Origin: Xylogone sp. PMI_703
Taxonomy: Eukaryota > Ascomycota > Leotiomycetes
Reading direction: 5' to 3'
Assembly (NCBI GenBank): GCA_021399445.1
Contig: JAJTUQ010000002.1
Span: 2,604,001-2,668,000, forward strand
DNA length: 64,000 bases
The notes beneath the pieces are model-generated. The model saw only the letters and a program-made list of their open reading frames with translations, did not search any database and had not been told where the DNA came from. Position numbers and translations under genes: made by a program. Numbering within the stretch: the first letter of the stretch is position 1; each line of letters opens with the position of its first letter. This document shows, in pieces, positions 49,874 to 60,899 of this stretch.

Positions 49874-52800
49874 GGTCCTTGCAACTGTTGATTAGAGGAA
49901 TGAGAAAACGCGAACGGCAAGGCTGTCGTAGCCTTTTCACGCGCCTCATGCATGCATGCCTGAGGATTGACGTTAGCACGATCCTTTCGGCTTCTCTAAG
50001 TTACCGAGAAGCGGGCGCGCTCAGCCTCATCTACTGTGATCGAGGGGAGCTACTAGTGCAGATCTCAACACCCCTTTTTTTTTTTAAATTATCAAAGCTG
50101 GAGAAGTGCGTAGATGCCACAATTTCCTAACGAGAACACTTCCAAATGAGGCTTGTGTAAACGTAGCAATCGGCTGAACTGCTCTCTTTGGCTCAATATT
50201 CAATTGCGCAATAATATGAGGACATTCCACTGGTTTCTCCCTCAACCCCGGAGAACACGCTCCGGCGAATGAGATGATACCTTTCACGACCTCTTCCATA
50301 TCTGCAAGCCAAGCTTTAACGGACTTGGGACGGGAGAGCCAATCGTTTCTTGTGCGGATCAACAAAGCTAGATTCATCCTCGGTAAGACTCTCACTTACT
50401 AGACGAAAAGGGATAAGATTTACACCATTTCGGTATCACTCCCAGGCCGGACTGGTCACTTGCTGCTCAGGGAAGTAGGTGGGCTCGTATCTAATGAACC
50501 GCCAGGGATGTCACGGAAGTTGCGATCCCTACTTTAGGCCGCGCCTTTCCTAAGGCAGGTCTAGCGGTGCGAAGCCCTTTGCATTTGAAGGCGGGGGTAA
50601 ATCCGGGTCCGAGTTCGATGTTACAGAGGCGTGAAAAGGATAATGTGCGCTGCAATGCGAGGAAATTGCCAAGTCACTTAACTATGGCGACTTGCATCTC
50701 AGATATAAGGATCCCCAGCAGTGCCATCAGCACATTCCAGGTTTTCTCTCAGCAAAAGCTTGATGTCCTGCCGCTGAGTGTGTCTTGCGGTACGGAGTAC
50801 GTCTGGAATGCTATTCTTACGAGATAGCGATTGCAGGCGGCACGGATGATATCGATACTGATTGGACCTGGCCCTTTCGATCCTTGACGCTCTACCCCTT
50901 CAGCGCGCACTGATGAAAGCGGGGAGCGGTTGAGCTTTCACCTGGAGGTAAAATACCCGTAGCCTGCATAACCGTCATAATCTCTCTGCTTATTTAGTGG
51001 ACTTGAGCCTATGATTACCGTGTTAGACTTGCGTGGATTTTGGGTAGTTCCAGGGCCTCATTGAGGGGTACGATTGAGATCAGTCTGCGATTGAAAACCG
51101 TCATGAGTATCGGATCCTCCTGAGCTAAGCTCGTCGATATGCACAGCATAATTTAGTTCCAGGAGCTGGTGAATCAAAGAGCTGGACTATTGGTTGAGGC
51201 GCGAATCGCTTAGTGTTAAGCACCGTTCCTGGGTAATATGACGTGTTCTTCGTACGCAAGGCAAATACAGTGATTTGCCATAGAGTCTTTGTAACCCAAG
51301 TACCTCTTTCTCGCAAATCAGCCCCTTTCAACGGATGCGGCAAGAGAAAGGGGTTTACCAAGTCCAGTACAGTACTGTACAATACAGACCATACTGCAAA
51401 TAAGTTCGTAACCCACTGTCGATCTCCGATAAGAATCCATGAATCTGCGGAGTGGTTCATGGTCATTGGAGCATAATCGCAACGGCTGATCTCACTTTCG
51501 AGAATAATAATGTCAGCGTGGTTTGTACACTCGGAATAGTGCCGGTACAACAAATCTGATCATCGCCAACAAGCAGCACTTTGTGCGATCTCTTAACTTC
51601 CTTTTTCAGCAACGGTCCAATGTGGGCGCTTCAACATGCACTTTGTTGTAATGTCAACACGTGCCTTGTTTGCTGCCGTGTATACAGGATGATATCTACC
51701 TGCGGTTTACCCTTGGTATCCCAGTATCTGTGCTGCAGAGCTCTGTGGTGCTTAGAAAGAGGAGGCTGGGGAAATGGTCAGAACGCACCAGGAGAAATAT
51801 GGAGTCCTGTGTGACAACCCGAGGATTTGGCTCACATGAGAGATCGGGAGGGCCGGAGCAAGGGCCTTCAAATCTCTGATTGCTTCACCGCTCAATGGGC
51901 AATTCATGAACCCTTCTTGCTCCAGCGGCACCGAAGATGTACGATCAAGATGTATCGGTACCTCAAGATCTTCAATATTCTGCTTTCGAGGCTGGTCGCC
52001 CTTTCTTTTGTTTTTAAGCAAACAAGCAACCCAAGAAACTGCGCTGAAACAAAGAAAAGGGGGGTCACCGTACCAGAGGAGTCTTGCTAGCTGCAGAATA
52101 GTTATGTGGGATGGGCTGGCCGCCCATGTACACAGTACGGCTTGTACAGGAAAGTACGAGACTCGTACGGTGTGTGGCTGGTCCGAGCAAATAATAATAC
52201 GGGACTTTTTTAATGCTGGCCTCCAGATTTTCTCCGAACGGACCTGTTGCTGGCTTTACTGTACCAAGCACGAAATTTGGCTGCCCGGTCCAGGGAATGA
52301 ATAATGAGGCACATCAACACAATTTTAGCCAGGCCGTTTAGGGTCTCACCGGGTGGATTAGGTTGCATTCAAGACAATTCATTTATGCAGCAGGCGCTGG
52401 CCTTTAGAACCGCTTACCACAGTGCGCTTTCGGGGAAAGTGTTAGCAGCTCGGCGGGCAGACCAGACCAGAACAGTCCAAGCCAGAGCAGGACGGGTATC
52501 CGCAATTGCCGTGGTCGTTGTCAGCCTTTGGGGGACGTGTCTAGCCTTAAACAAGCCTGTGGAAAGCCTGCAATCTCTGATGCTATTCGTTTCAGGACAC
52601 GGGACCGCTTCGTGAGGGCAACAAACTGCGCCGGCGCACTGCTCGCACCTGGGATCCGTCTCCAGACCTCGCTGCTGTGGCGTGTTTGCGCACTGATTTG
52701 GGGATGCTCTGCTATCCAGCATGCGAATTACAGAGCATTGCACGATCCAGCAAGCACCGGAGTCCTGCTGGATGGCTGGGTCCTCTTTTGCTTACATGGC

Positions 52801-54262
52801 CGAAGCACGAGATGGGCGGGTTACAGTGTGCCTATCTCCAGCGCCGTGTGGTAATAGCACAGTAACAACAGTCCTACGTCAAAGGCGTGCCCCAGAATGG
52901 AATAATGCAGAGGTGCAGAGTGCAGAGGCCAGAGGGCGGAAATAATATGTTCAGCGTTGTTGGGCGACGCGGCACCATTCATCCTCCTGCTATTGGACGA
53001 GGCGAGCTTTGTGTACTAGACAGCCCGTATTTGCCCAAAATGTGGCTGCGGGAGACTCATTGCGATGCCCTCAAATGTCCAAGTAGAAAAAAATTAAATA
53101 AAAATAGAAAAGAACAAGAAGACAAAAACGGCAGAAAAACAAAGCTTCCCCCAGATTTCAGAATTCTTTTAGATGTGTAGCTCTTTCTTGTCCTCTTACC
53201 TAGGTCTGAAGGCACAGCAGCCAGCGAAAATACCACAGTAGAAAAACACTCAGTGTCCAGACCTTCAGACCTTCAGGAAAACACGACCATGACGCTGGCC
53301 AGGAGACCTGGAATCTCGAATAATATCCCCTGCGCTTAGGGGAGCAGCGAGTGGCTAGCGCGATGCTCCCGCCCAAATGAGGACTGTTACCGGCCCACTA
53401 CCAACACACCCCTGCAGATTCACAAGTCGCCTGTTCTGCTCCCATTCTCTCAGAATCCATTCTCCTCTTCTTCTCCACAGGCTCTGTCTCGATCACGACG
53501 TTGGGGGACCACGAAGGCCAATCTACCTATACTCTGTTTCTTAATACTCACGGCCATCCCCCTCGCGTTCGTTGTTGCTGTTTTGTTTTCCTTGTCCCTC
53601 TATCTGTTTCCTCTACGCTCTTCACCCGGTCCTGTTGCTCTGGGTGAATTCCTCGCTACTCCTGAAATTCTGCACCGAAGGGCTGCCGCTCAAAGGATTA
53701 CGCCGATCACCTCGCAGCAGATTCGAGAGATTTAGTCTCTGTCATCTTCTGACTCCCTTCTCCCCTTTGTCATTCGTTGTGCAATATCGTGATACACCTC
53801 TAGCAACTGCAAGAGAGAGTCCGCGGTAACAAGTGTACTCCAGCTGACGCGAGCGAGATCCATCAATCGTGGCCGCAGGCGTCCGTCGATTTCCCTCTAA
53901 TACCAATCGTTAGCTCGCGTTGGGTTTCTCACTTGCTTCATTTCCTAATAAATACCGTTTTTGGGGCATTCTTCTAAAGGTGTGTGAGCTCTGGCTTGTC
54001 CCCTCAATCCCGTCCCGTTCTTAGGGGTTCCAACAAGGATACACTTTCGTCAAAAAAACCTTCCTTCCCACGACGCTTTCCCTCCCACACCTACACAGAT
54101 ATATTCGTAAACAGATCTGACTCAAGACCCCTCGAACAGATTTTATCCTTGTTTCAGATCGAGTTTACCAAGTAAATATTTGCGAATGAATCTCGAAAAC
54201 ACACCATAGTAACACAAGTTACTGGCTTTTCGAACACTTGTAGTTCTGGGCTGATACACAAT
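49874..54262. other. Gene-free 4.4-kb stretch
   Basis: No gene supported on either strand. From about 53400 to 54262 the + strand is strongly CT-rich and probably forms a long 5' leader of the Bni4-like gene. Earlier sequence holds GTAC-centred palindromes (51367-51380 and 52154-52168) and a TACGGAGTA at 50791-50799. Frames such as 51125-51553 (-) show no domain. Confidence 0.5.
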
Positions 54263-56952
54263 ATGGCTGCGCTTGTTCAAACATTTCCTCAACAGTCTGG
54301 CACCGTCACTATGCTTCAAGCTCGTCCATCTTCTGCTTCCGGCATGCTGCAGGGCTCGCAGAATCCACCAACCCAATACCCCCCTAATACAACACAATCG
54401 CATCGAAATAGCTTCCACGGTATGAATAACGCCATGCCAGCTTCGTCTGGCTATCGTGGCTCTTCGCCTTTTACACCAATTGCACCATATGCATTCAAGA
54501 GCACTCCTAGCCTTAATGTTCCACCACAGCGGCCGTCTCTTCAAGACCACAAAGCCCATTCATCCCCAGCAGCCCTCACGCTGGAGGATATTGGAAGGTC
54601 CGGCCATCGCTCGCACTTAAGCCAGGCACCTTCGGTCTCTACGACCTCCTCATCATCTTCCTCTGATCTCTCGCTCGGTCAGAAGTCGGGATCTCGAGAT
54701 GATTCTAGCATTACGCTTAGGTCACAATCATTTACCCGAGCCGCTCGACCTCAATCAACCATAATCACCTCAGCTAGCGCTCAGAGCGTACCCTTACCGG
54801 CTGTCACATCGCCAATCAAGGCTGTCCCTGATCGGTATCGTCGAACTGGAAATCGTCGTACGGATGGTTCTCAAGGTGCTACAAACAATGCTCAAGCATC
54901 TCTTGCTATATCACTCCCAAATGTGGTCCAGTTTTACGGCAATAATTCTCACCAAGATCAGCGCTCCGCAATGCAGGCACCGCATCATGTAAGACATGTT
55001 ACTGCAGACGATTTAATGCTAAATCGCCATGTGACAGACGATCAGTCTAGAAGATCTCGGCGTCGTAGTATCCATGTGGTTGAGGAAATCAAATTTGCGA
55101 GCCGTGGAGAACAATTCTCAGCAAACTCGTTTCAGCAAGGGTTACAGCAGATTGCACTTGGTAATCGCGACCAACCCCATCCTTCGCGGAGTTCACCTGT
55201 GTCAAATGGCCGCTCCAGTCCTGGACAAAATGGGAGCACAGAAAGTGTCAACTCTTCTCGCAGTGGCCAACACTCGACTACAAGCTCGGTGAGTATTTTC
55301 GTGTGCAATTTTACAGTACAGTTCACGTAGGACATACTTGGGATTAACTTCCATTGGTGTCACAACCCCCTGGCAGAGTTTCATTGCGCTAACGCTGTTA
55401 TCTGTAGTCGTCCAAGCGAGACACCAATATGTCGGTGCCATCCTCAAACCCCGCCTCGTCGCCATCTACAATTAATAAAGCTGCCGAAAAGACCTCATAC
55501 AAAAATGACACGCCAAAAGGTGTAACTATTCCTCCACGTGCTTCTTCCTCCGATGCTGCGAAACGTATCAGCACTCCCTCTCCTTTGTCAAAGCCGGTGA
55601 CAATGAGTCCCGATCAATCATCCTCTAAGGATTCTTTCGCGTCTGTAGTGAATGCGGCGCTACGGCCAGCACAACCAGCCGCAGCCCCAAACACCAACAA
55701 TGAAAGTCTCGCAGTGCAGCAGCTGGCAGCATTGAATGAGAAGGAAAGCAAGAAAAGCAAAACATCTAGATTGCGCCGAGCCTTCTCTTTTGGAAGCGCC
55801 GCAGAATTACGCAAAGTTTCCGCACAGAACGCCGCAAATCGGGGAGCTGCACCAGAAGCAGGCCCCAAAAAGGAGCCATTCGAAAGTGAAGAGGATGCAG
55901 AACATGCGCGGATTGTACAACAACAAGAGGCCGGAGGTATTGGATCGGGTATCTATAATGGGCAAGGCAATTTTTTCTCTGGGTCAACCGATAATCTCTC
56001 AATCTCATCTACCGCATCATCTGCTTCAATCATGATACGCAAGATGGGCAAGGGTATGAAGCGGTCCACACGCTCTCTGGTCGGACTTTTCCGACCAAAA
56101 TCTGTCATCGGCGTCCCTGCAGCTGACAGTGCTATCCCTGAGGCTAGTCGCCCAGAGGTCTCTAGAGTGACAGTCGAGGCAGAGAGAGAAAAGGTCAATG
56201 TCAGTGCCAATCCTCGCGAACAACCTGCTGGCGCAACTGGCTTTCCAAAGCTGGAGAGAAATTCCGTCGATGCTGCCAATATTCGCGACGCTCTTCAAGA
56301 GCGTGTGGGAAGTTCTGGCACAGATAATTCCACGTCACGTCGAAGTATTGTCGGCGGGGACAAGGAGCGTGCTGAAGTCCTTGCTGCAGTGAAAAAGGGC
56401 ATTTTGAAGCGTAAGTATTCATTGTGTTTTATGTAAGACTATTGCTAATAGTAGTAGGCTCTGGCACAGACTCAGGCAACTCATCTCCAGTTGCACAGCC
56501 ATTTGATGATAAGGCGACAAATATAACCCTGCCCCATATTCCTACTGTCAGTGACTCACCAAATTCGTCTGCACCTAGCACACCAAAAGATGATCACAAG
56601 AGAAACGGCTCAGTCACAATTGGCGGTGAAGATTATTTTATGTCTGCCTTGAGATTCCGTGGAGAGACGAAGAGCTCACCAGGTACACCCCATGGAGGCA
56701 CAAAGAGAAATGCCACATTCAGTCCCCGTATCCAGTTCCATGACACGTGGCCCAGTGGAGAATACGATCGTAGAGGAGAGATCGCCACTTGCAACCGTCT
56801 GACACCGATGCTTGCCCAGCAGATCAAAGAGGAACTGAATACTTTCAAGATGGTAAGTCGCCCTTGTGTGGCTATGAAAGCCTCCTAACTGATGGGTATA
56901 GCAGGAAATGGAAGTGCATGAGAGCTCCAAAATATACACACATTTCTTCTAA
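54263..56952 (+). CDS. Bni4/Afr1-like protein with putative PP1-docking motif
   Basis: Four exons (54263-55288, 55408-56410, 56458-56852, 56905-56952) give 823 residues. The first 700 residues are Ser/Pro/Gln-rich and disordered, with basic patches (RRSRRRSIHVVEEIKF) and a KKGILKRS block at exon junction 2/3. The C-terminal block is conserved-looking: PRIQFHDTWPSGEYDRRGEI, then ATCNRLTPMLAQQIKEELNT and a final VHESSKIYTHFF encoded mostly by a 48-nt last exon. RIQF matches the RVxF docking consensus for protein phosphatase 1. Yeast Bni4 and Afr1-type proteins end in a similar block and target Glc7 to septin or polarity sites, so a scaffold role at growth sites is inferred. The family link is from memory of the C-terminal pattern and is moderately sure. 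Introns 2 and 3 both end in tandem acceptors. Confidence 0.78.
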
Positions 56953-57961
56953 TGATAAAACTACGATTATGGCTGTTTTCGGTCGAACGAACACTACCAA
57001 ATTCCCTATTATCTGCAAGCACATTTCGAGTGATGCATGCTTAGTCTCATGTTTTCGGCGTTTATTTTGAGGTGGCATTACGGGTGTATTGGAGTCCTTC
57101 ATTGGAGCGATTGGTTGGATCTCGTATTCATTAGAACGGTGTTCCTATTACGAACGTGCATGTTGAAGGTTCCAGAATTGGAAAAAGCATAGGCGTCGGA
57201 ATTTGTCACAAGAGGAGGTCATGCTACCTACTTTCCTTTTGTTGGAACGGTGGGATTCCATATTTTCGCAAGGGATTCTAATTAATCCAGCGGGGCTTGC
57301 ATTTCTTGCCTTAATGATGATCACATCGCGAGCTTGTACATTTCCGTCGGTCTGCTTTTCTTTCCTTGCTCTAGTTTGATGGAGGACATTTCCGAGTCAT
57401 TTCTGACTATTTCCTTGTTGCATTGTTCCAGTCTCGGTCTACTATTTCGGCCACCATACATCACAGCGTCTCATTGTTCAGTGCTTGATTACATCTTTTG
57501 AAGAAAACAGGCATAGTTTGCGTAATACATGAAGTTCTCTCTTCAACCAAAATATAATAGTGGTATACACAGTGCGAAAGTGTACTCTCTTGAAAAACTC
57601 GTGCTTGTGAGCTTATACCGTGTCAAACTGCTCGACCCCACAGGGGACGTCTTTATGTGAAGTTAGAGTTGAAAGGGAGCAGGAATGTCAGATCAAGAAG
57701 ATGACTTCAGAGCGGGTAGATCCGAGACCGTTACCAGAATCTAAGAGTTCGTAGCCTTGTCTTAGCGTGGTGCAGCCTTGTTGCGTAAGGAAAGGCGTGA
57801 AATTTTCTTACACAGAACACAAGCGCATTGCACCTGCTTATCTCCTGCCCCGCACTTAACTACAAACTCCTATCGTGTTGGTTTTTCTTACTCTGGCTGT
57901 ATTTAAATACCAGTTTAGGCTGCGGGCTGGTCCCCAGCAGAGGCTATTTCATAGCATAAGA
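56953..57961. other. Intergenic, no gene seen
   Basis: Probable 3' untranslated region of the Bni4-like gene followed by the promoter of the dihydrouridine synthase gene. No other feature seen. Confidence 0.45.
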
Positions 57962-59758
57962 ATGACAATGGCGGCCCAGAGTGCTGCAGCTCCAGAAATG
58001 TTAGATACCACATCTATATCATCCAGCGTGTCAGACGCAACCCAGGCTTCTCCAAATGTGCCGACCAAGTTACATGGTCGCAAGTTCTATGAGAGCATAG
58101 GAAGCCCCAAGTTTGTCATTGCGCCCATGGTTGACCAGTCCGAATTTGTAAGCCAAAACCGTGTGCTCTTCTCTTAGATGTCCTCATTTTTACAAAGGTC
58201 TAATTATGAATTTAAGGCATGGCGAATGCTCACCCGTTCATTCATGACACCGACCTCGAATAAGAGTCTTCTTGCATACACCCCCATGATGCATGCCCGC
58301 ATGTTTGGGGAAACAGCCAAGTTCCGCGACAAGAACTTCCAGCCAATTCGAGCGGGCCTTTCAGAGGTCCATAAAGTTGGCGCTTCATTCTCAGAATCAG
58401 AGCTCTATCTTGATGGCAATCCAAAGATAGACCGACCTCTATTTGTACAATTCTGCGCAAACGACCCTGAAGAGTTCCTACGTTCGGCGAGCTATGTGGC
58501 GCCCTTCTGCGATGCAGTCGATCTGAATCTAGGCTGCCCACAAGGTATTGCGAGGAAGGGGAAATATGGTGCCTTTTTACAGGAAGATCCCGATCTCATA
58601 TGTCGAATGATTAACAAATTACATGTTAACCTCTCCGTGCCGATTACGGCCAAGATCAGAATCTTGGATACAAAGGAAAAGACGCTGGAATATGCGAGGA
58701 AAGTCCTCAACGCGGGTGCAAGTATCTTGACTGTTCATGGTCGTCAGAGGGAGCAGAAGGGTCACAACACTGGAGTGGCAGATTGGAGTGTCATTAGGTA
58801 TCTAAGAGACAACCTGCCTAAGGAAACGGTGCTCTTTGCAAATGGAAATATACTAGTGAGGGGGGATATTGACAGGTGCTTGGAAGTCACCGGAGCAGAT
58901 GCGGTCATGAGTGCCGAAGGCAACCTATATGATCCAGCTATCTTCTCTGATCCACCTCCGGTTGGTGAAGAAGGCCGAGAGTATTGGCGAGGCAAGGATG
59001 GCAAAGGTGGATACCGGTTGGATGCTGCTCTAAGACGATACCTAGATATCATCTACAAGTATGTGCTGGAAGTTCCAGTCCCAGAGCGGAAGCCACTATA
59101 CCTGCCATCCGACCCTGAGCAACCTGAAGAAACGGTAGCAAGTGATAGCGAGATGGGAGGCCCTCCCAAGAAAAAGCAACGGACGGATAATCCAAAGGAG
59201 AAGAAGGAGAAAACTTCAAGCCCGAACCTTGTTGCTATGCAAGCACATCTCTTCCGCCTTCTCCGCCCACTTGTATCAAAGCATACTCACATTAGAGATG
59301 CGTTATCGAGAGCAAGAGCCGGCGACATCGAAGCCTTTGAGAATATCCTACAGATGGTTGAAAAAGTCGTCGCAGCTGGACTAAAAGAGTATGTCGAAAC
59401 AGATGGGAAGGCTATCGAAGAAGAAATGGAGAATGACCTCAAACTTATCGAGTCAAAACTCAGGGGAGAGGGAAATGCAAATGGGGTAGAACCCGATGAG
59501 AAATCCGAGGGCTCTCTTCAGACGGTCAGGGAATGCAGGCGGCCTTGGTGGGTCGCTCAACCTTATGTGAGACCATTACCCAGCGAAGCTCTGTTGAAAG
59601 GAAGCATGACATTGAGTAAGAAGAAGAAGGCGGAGCTACAAGATGTTGAGAAGACACAGACTGGGGGCGTGAATCTCTCTGGAAAGACGGAGCTTGAGCG
59701 GGTGGGTGATGGGAAAGAGATGATAGATGTTCCTAAACAGGGTCTTGTTTGCGGTTGA
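57962..59758 (+). CDS. DUS1: tRNA-dihydrouridine(16/17) synthase Dus1
   Basis: Two exons (57962-58147 and 58217-59758) give 575 residues. The 69-nt intron has donor GTAAGC and acceptor TTTAAG, phase 0, and splits the conserved APMVDQSEFAWRMLTR block. The FMN-binding barrel follows: YTPMMHARMF, PLFVQFCANDPEEFL, VDLNLGCPQGIARKGKYGAF with the catalytic Cys, then TVHGRQREQKG and a GNI..D....TGADAVMSAEG phosphate-binding end. Dus1 reduces uridines 16 and 17 in the tRNA D-loop using NADPH. After residue 360 a lineage-specific tail carries a basic cluster (GGPPKKKQRTDNPKEKKEK) that could be a nuclear signal, and a helical C-terminus. The start chosen is the first ATG in the open frame. An upstream in-frame stretch lacks ATG. 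Confidence 0.94.
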
Positions 59759-60155
59759 ACTTATATATATCAGGTATCAGAGTTTTGAAGGGGTTGTATA
59801 AAGGTGTATTAGAATTAGAAAGCATACGAGTGATCAAGAGCTGATCCTCTAGCTTTTAGACAATTCAAAAAGGCAAAAAAAAAAAACGACATTGCAAAAC
59901 ATTGTGTACCCGTCGATAGATTGCCATAATTGTTCATTATCTAGAATATCCAAAACATTATCTGTATAATAGCAAATTTATAAATATATATTGTCCAGCC
60001 GACGGTGCAGTAACTCCCGTATCAAGATCCCTCCACCCCATCCGGTTCTCTCTCTGACCCCCCTTCCTTCCCAATATACCACGCCATTCTCCTTCTTCCT
60101 TTACTCGAAACACTTCTCTATTTGCATCGTACAACAAACTCGAAGCTCGATACGT
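59759..60155. other. Intergenic between convergent genes
   Basis: Short AT-rich gap holding the two 3' ends. An A-rich run lies at 59875-59886. Nothing else seen. Confidence 0.5.
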
Positions 60156-60899
60156 CTAAGACATGGCCGGGCTTCCCTTTCTCTCAGGGACGAAGTCTTG
60201 CTGCTGCTTCTTCTGCGTCATCAGCGAGACCGCAGCGACAGAGAGCACGAGCACTTCCAATGGGATGATCATAACCATAAGGTAAGTAGCGGCCTTGCTC
60301 TCCTTGCAGAGGGTACCCCAGTGAGGCTTGACACTCATGCCAACACCGGACCACTGGCAGGTCCAGCTTTTCAGAGAGTAGGTCGAGCTTGATGCGTTGA
60401 CGCCGTAGAAGAATGATGTGCCGATGATGCCTGCGATGAGGTTGATTGTTGGAGTAATGAAGGTCAGGGCTTGGTGTGCGAGAGGCTTGGTGCGGATCTA
60501 GATGGTGAAATCGAAATTAGCCACATGTGATAGATTGATTGAGAATATAGCTTGCGTTTCTTGGGGACTTACAGCTGGAGTCTTGCTACATATGAGGGAA
60601 ATGGCGCTGACAACGAACACGATGGTTCCGCATACCACAAGAGCAACCGTGGGTTGGATGTTGAATTTGCTGGGCCAGAGAGCGAGGAAATAGTCGGGAC
60701 CAAGATGGGTGGTATTGTAGACATAGAGCGTGTCGGCTGATACGCCCATAATGATAACTCCAGCGAGGAGACCCAGTACTGTCAATCCTAGACGAACGGT
60801 GTCGAGCATGCGGATCGTCTTTACGGCCTTCTGGGAGACGCCTGGAGTATCAAACTCCTGGAACTCGCTTGTGAACTCGGGCTGGAATTTGGCAGACAT
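60156..60899 (-). CDS. Fungal four-helix membrane protein of unknown function
   Basis: Two minus-strand exons (60899-60573 and 60497-60156) give 222 residues. The 75-nt intron has donor GTAAGT and acceptor ATCTAG, phase 0. After a polar 35-residue N-terminus there are four hydrophobic segments: VRLGLTVLGLLAGVIIMGVS, PTVALVVCGTIVFVVSAISL, LTFITPTINLIAGIIGTSFF and LMVMIIPLEVLVLSVAAVSL. The loop between helices 3 and 4 has two Cys (SWTCQWSG and GTLCKES) that could form an extracellular disulphide, and loop 1 has an NTT sequon. The tail is Gln/Lys-rich. The arrangement resembles MARVEL-type or claudin-like fungal proteins, but I do not recognise a named family. The frame continuity across the intron makes the gene itself likely. 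Confidence 0.82.

Noticed and set aside
50084..50395. 103-codon minus-strand frame
   Set aside because: Some protein-like appearance, but no domain, no ATG context and no continuation by splicing that I could find.
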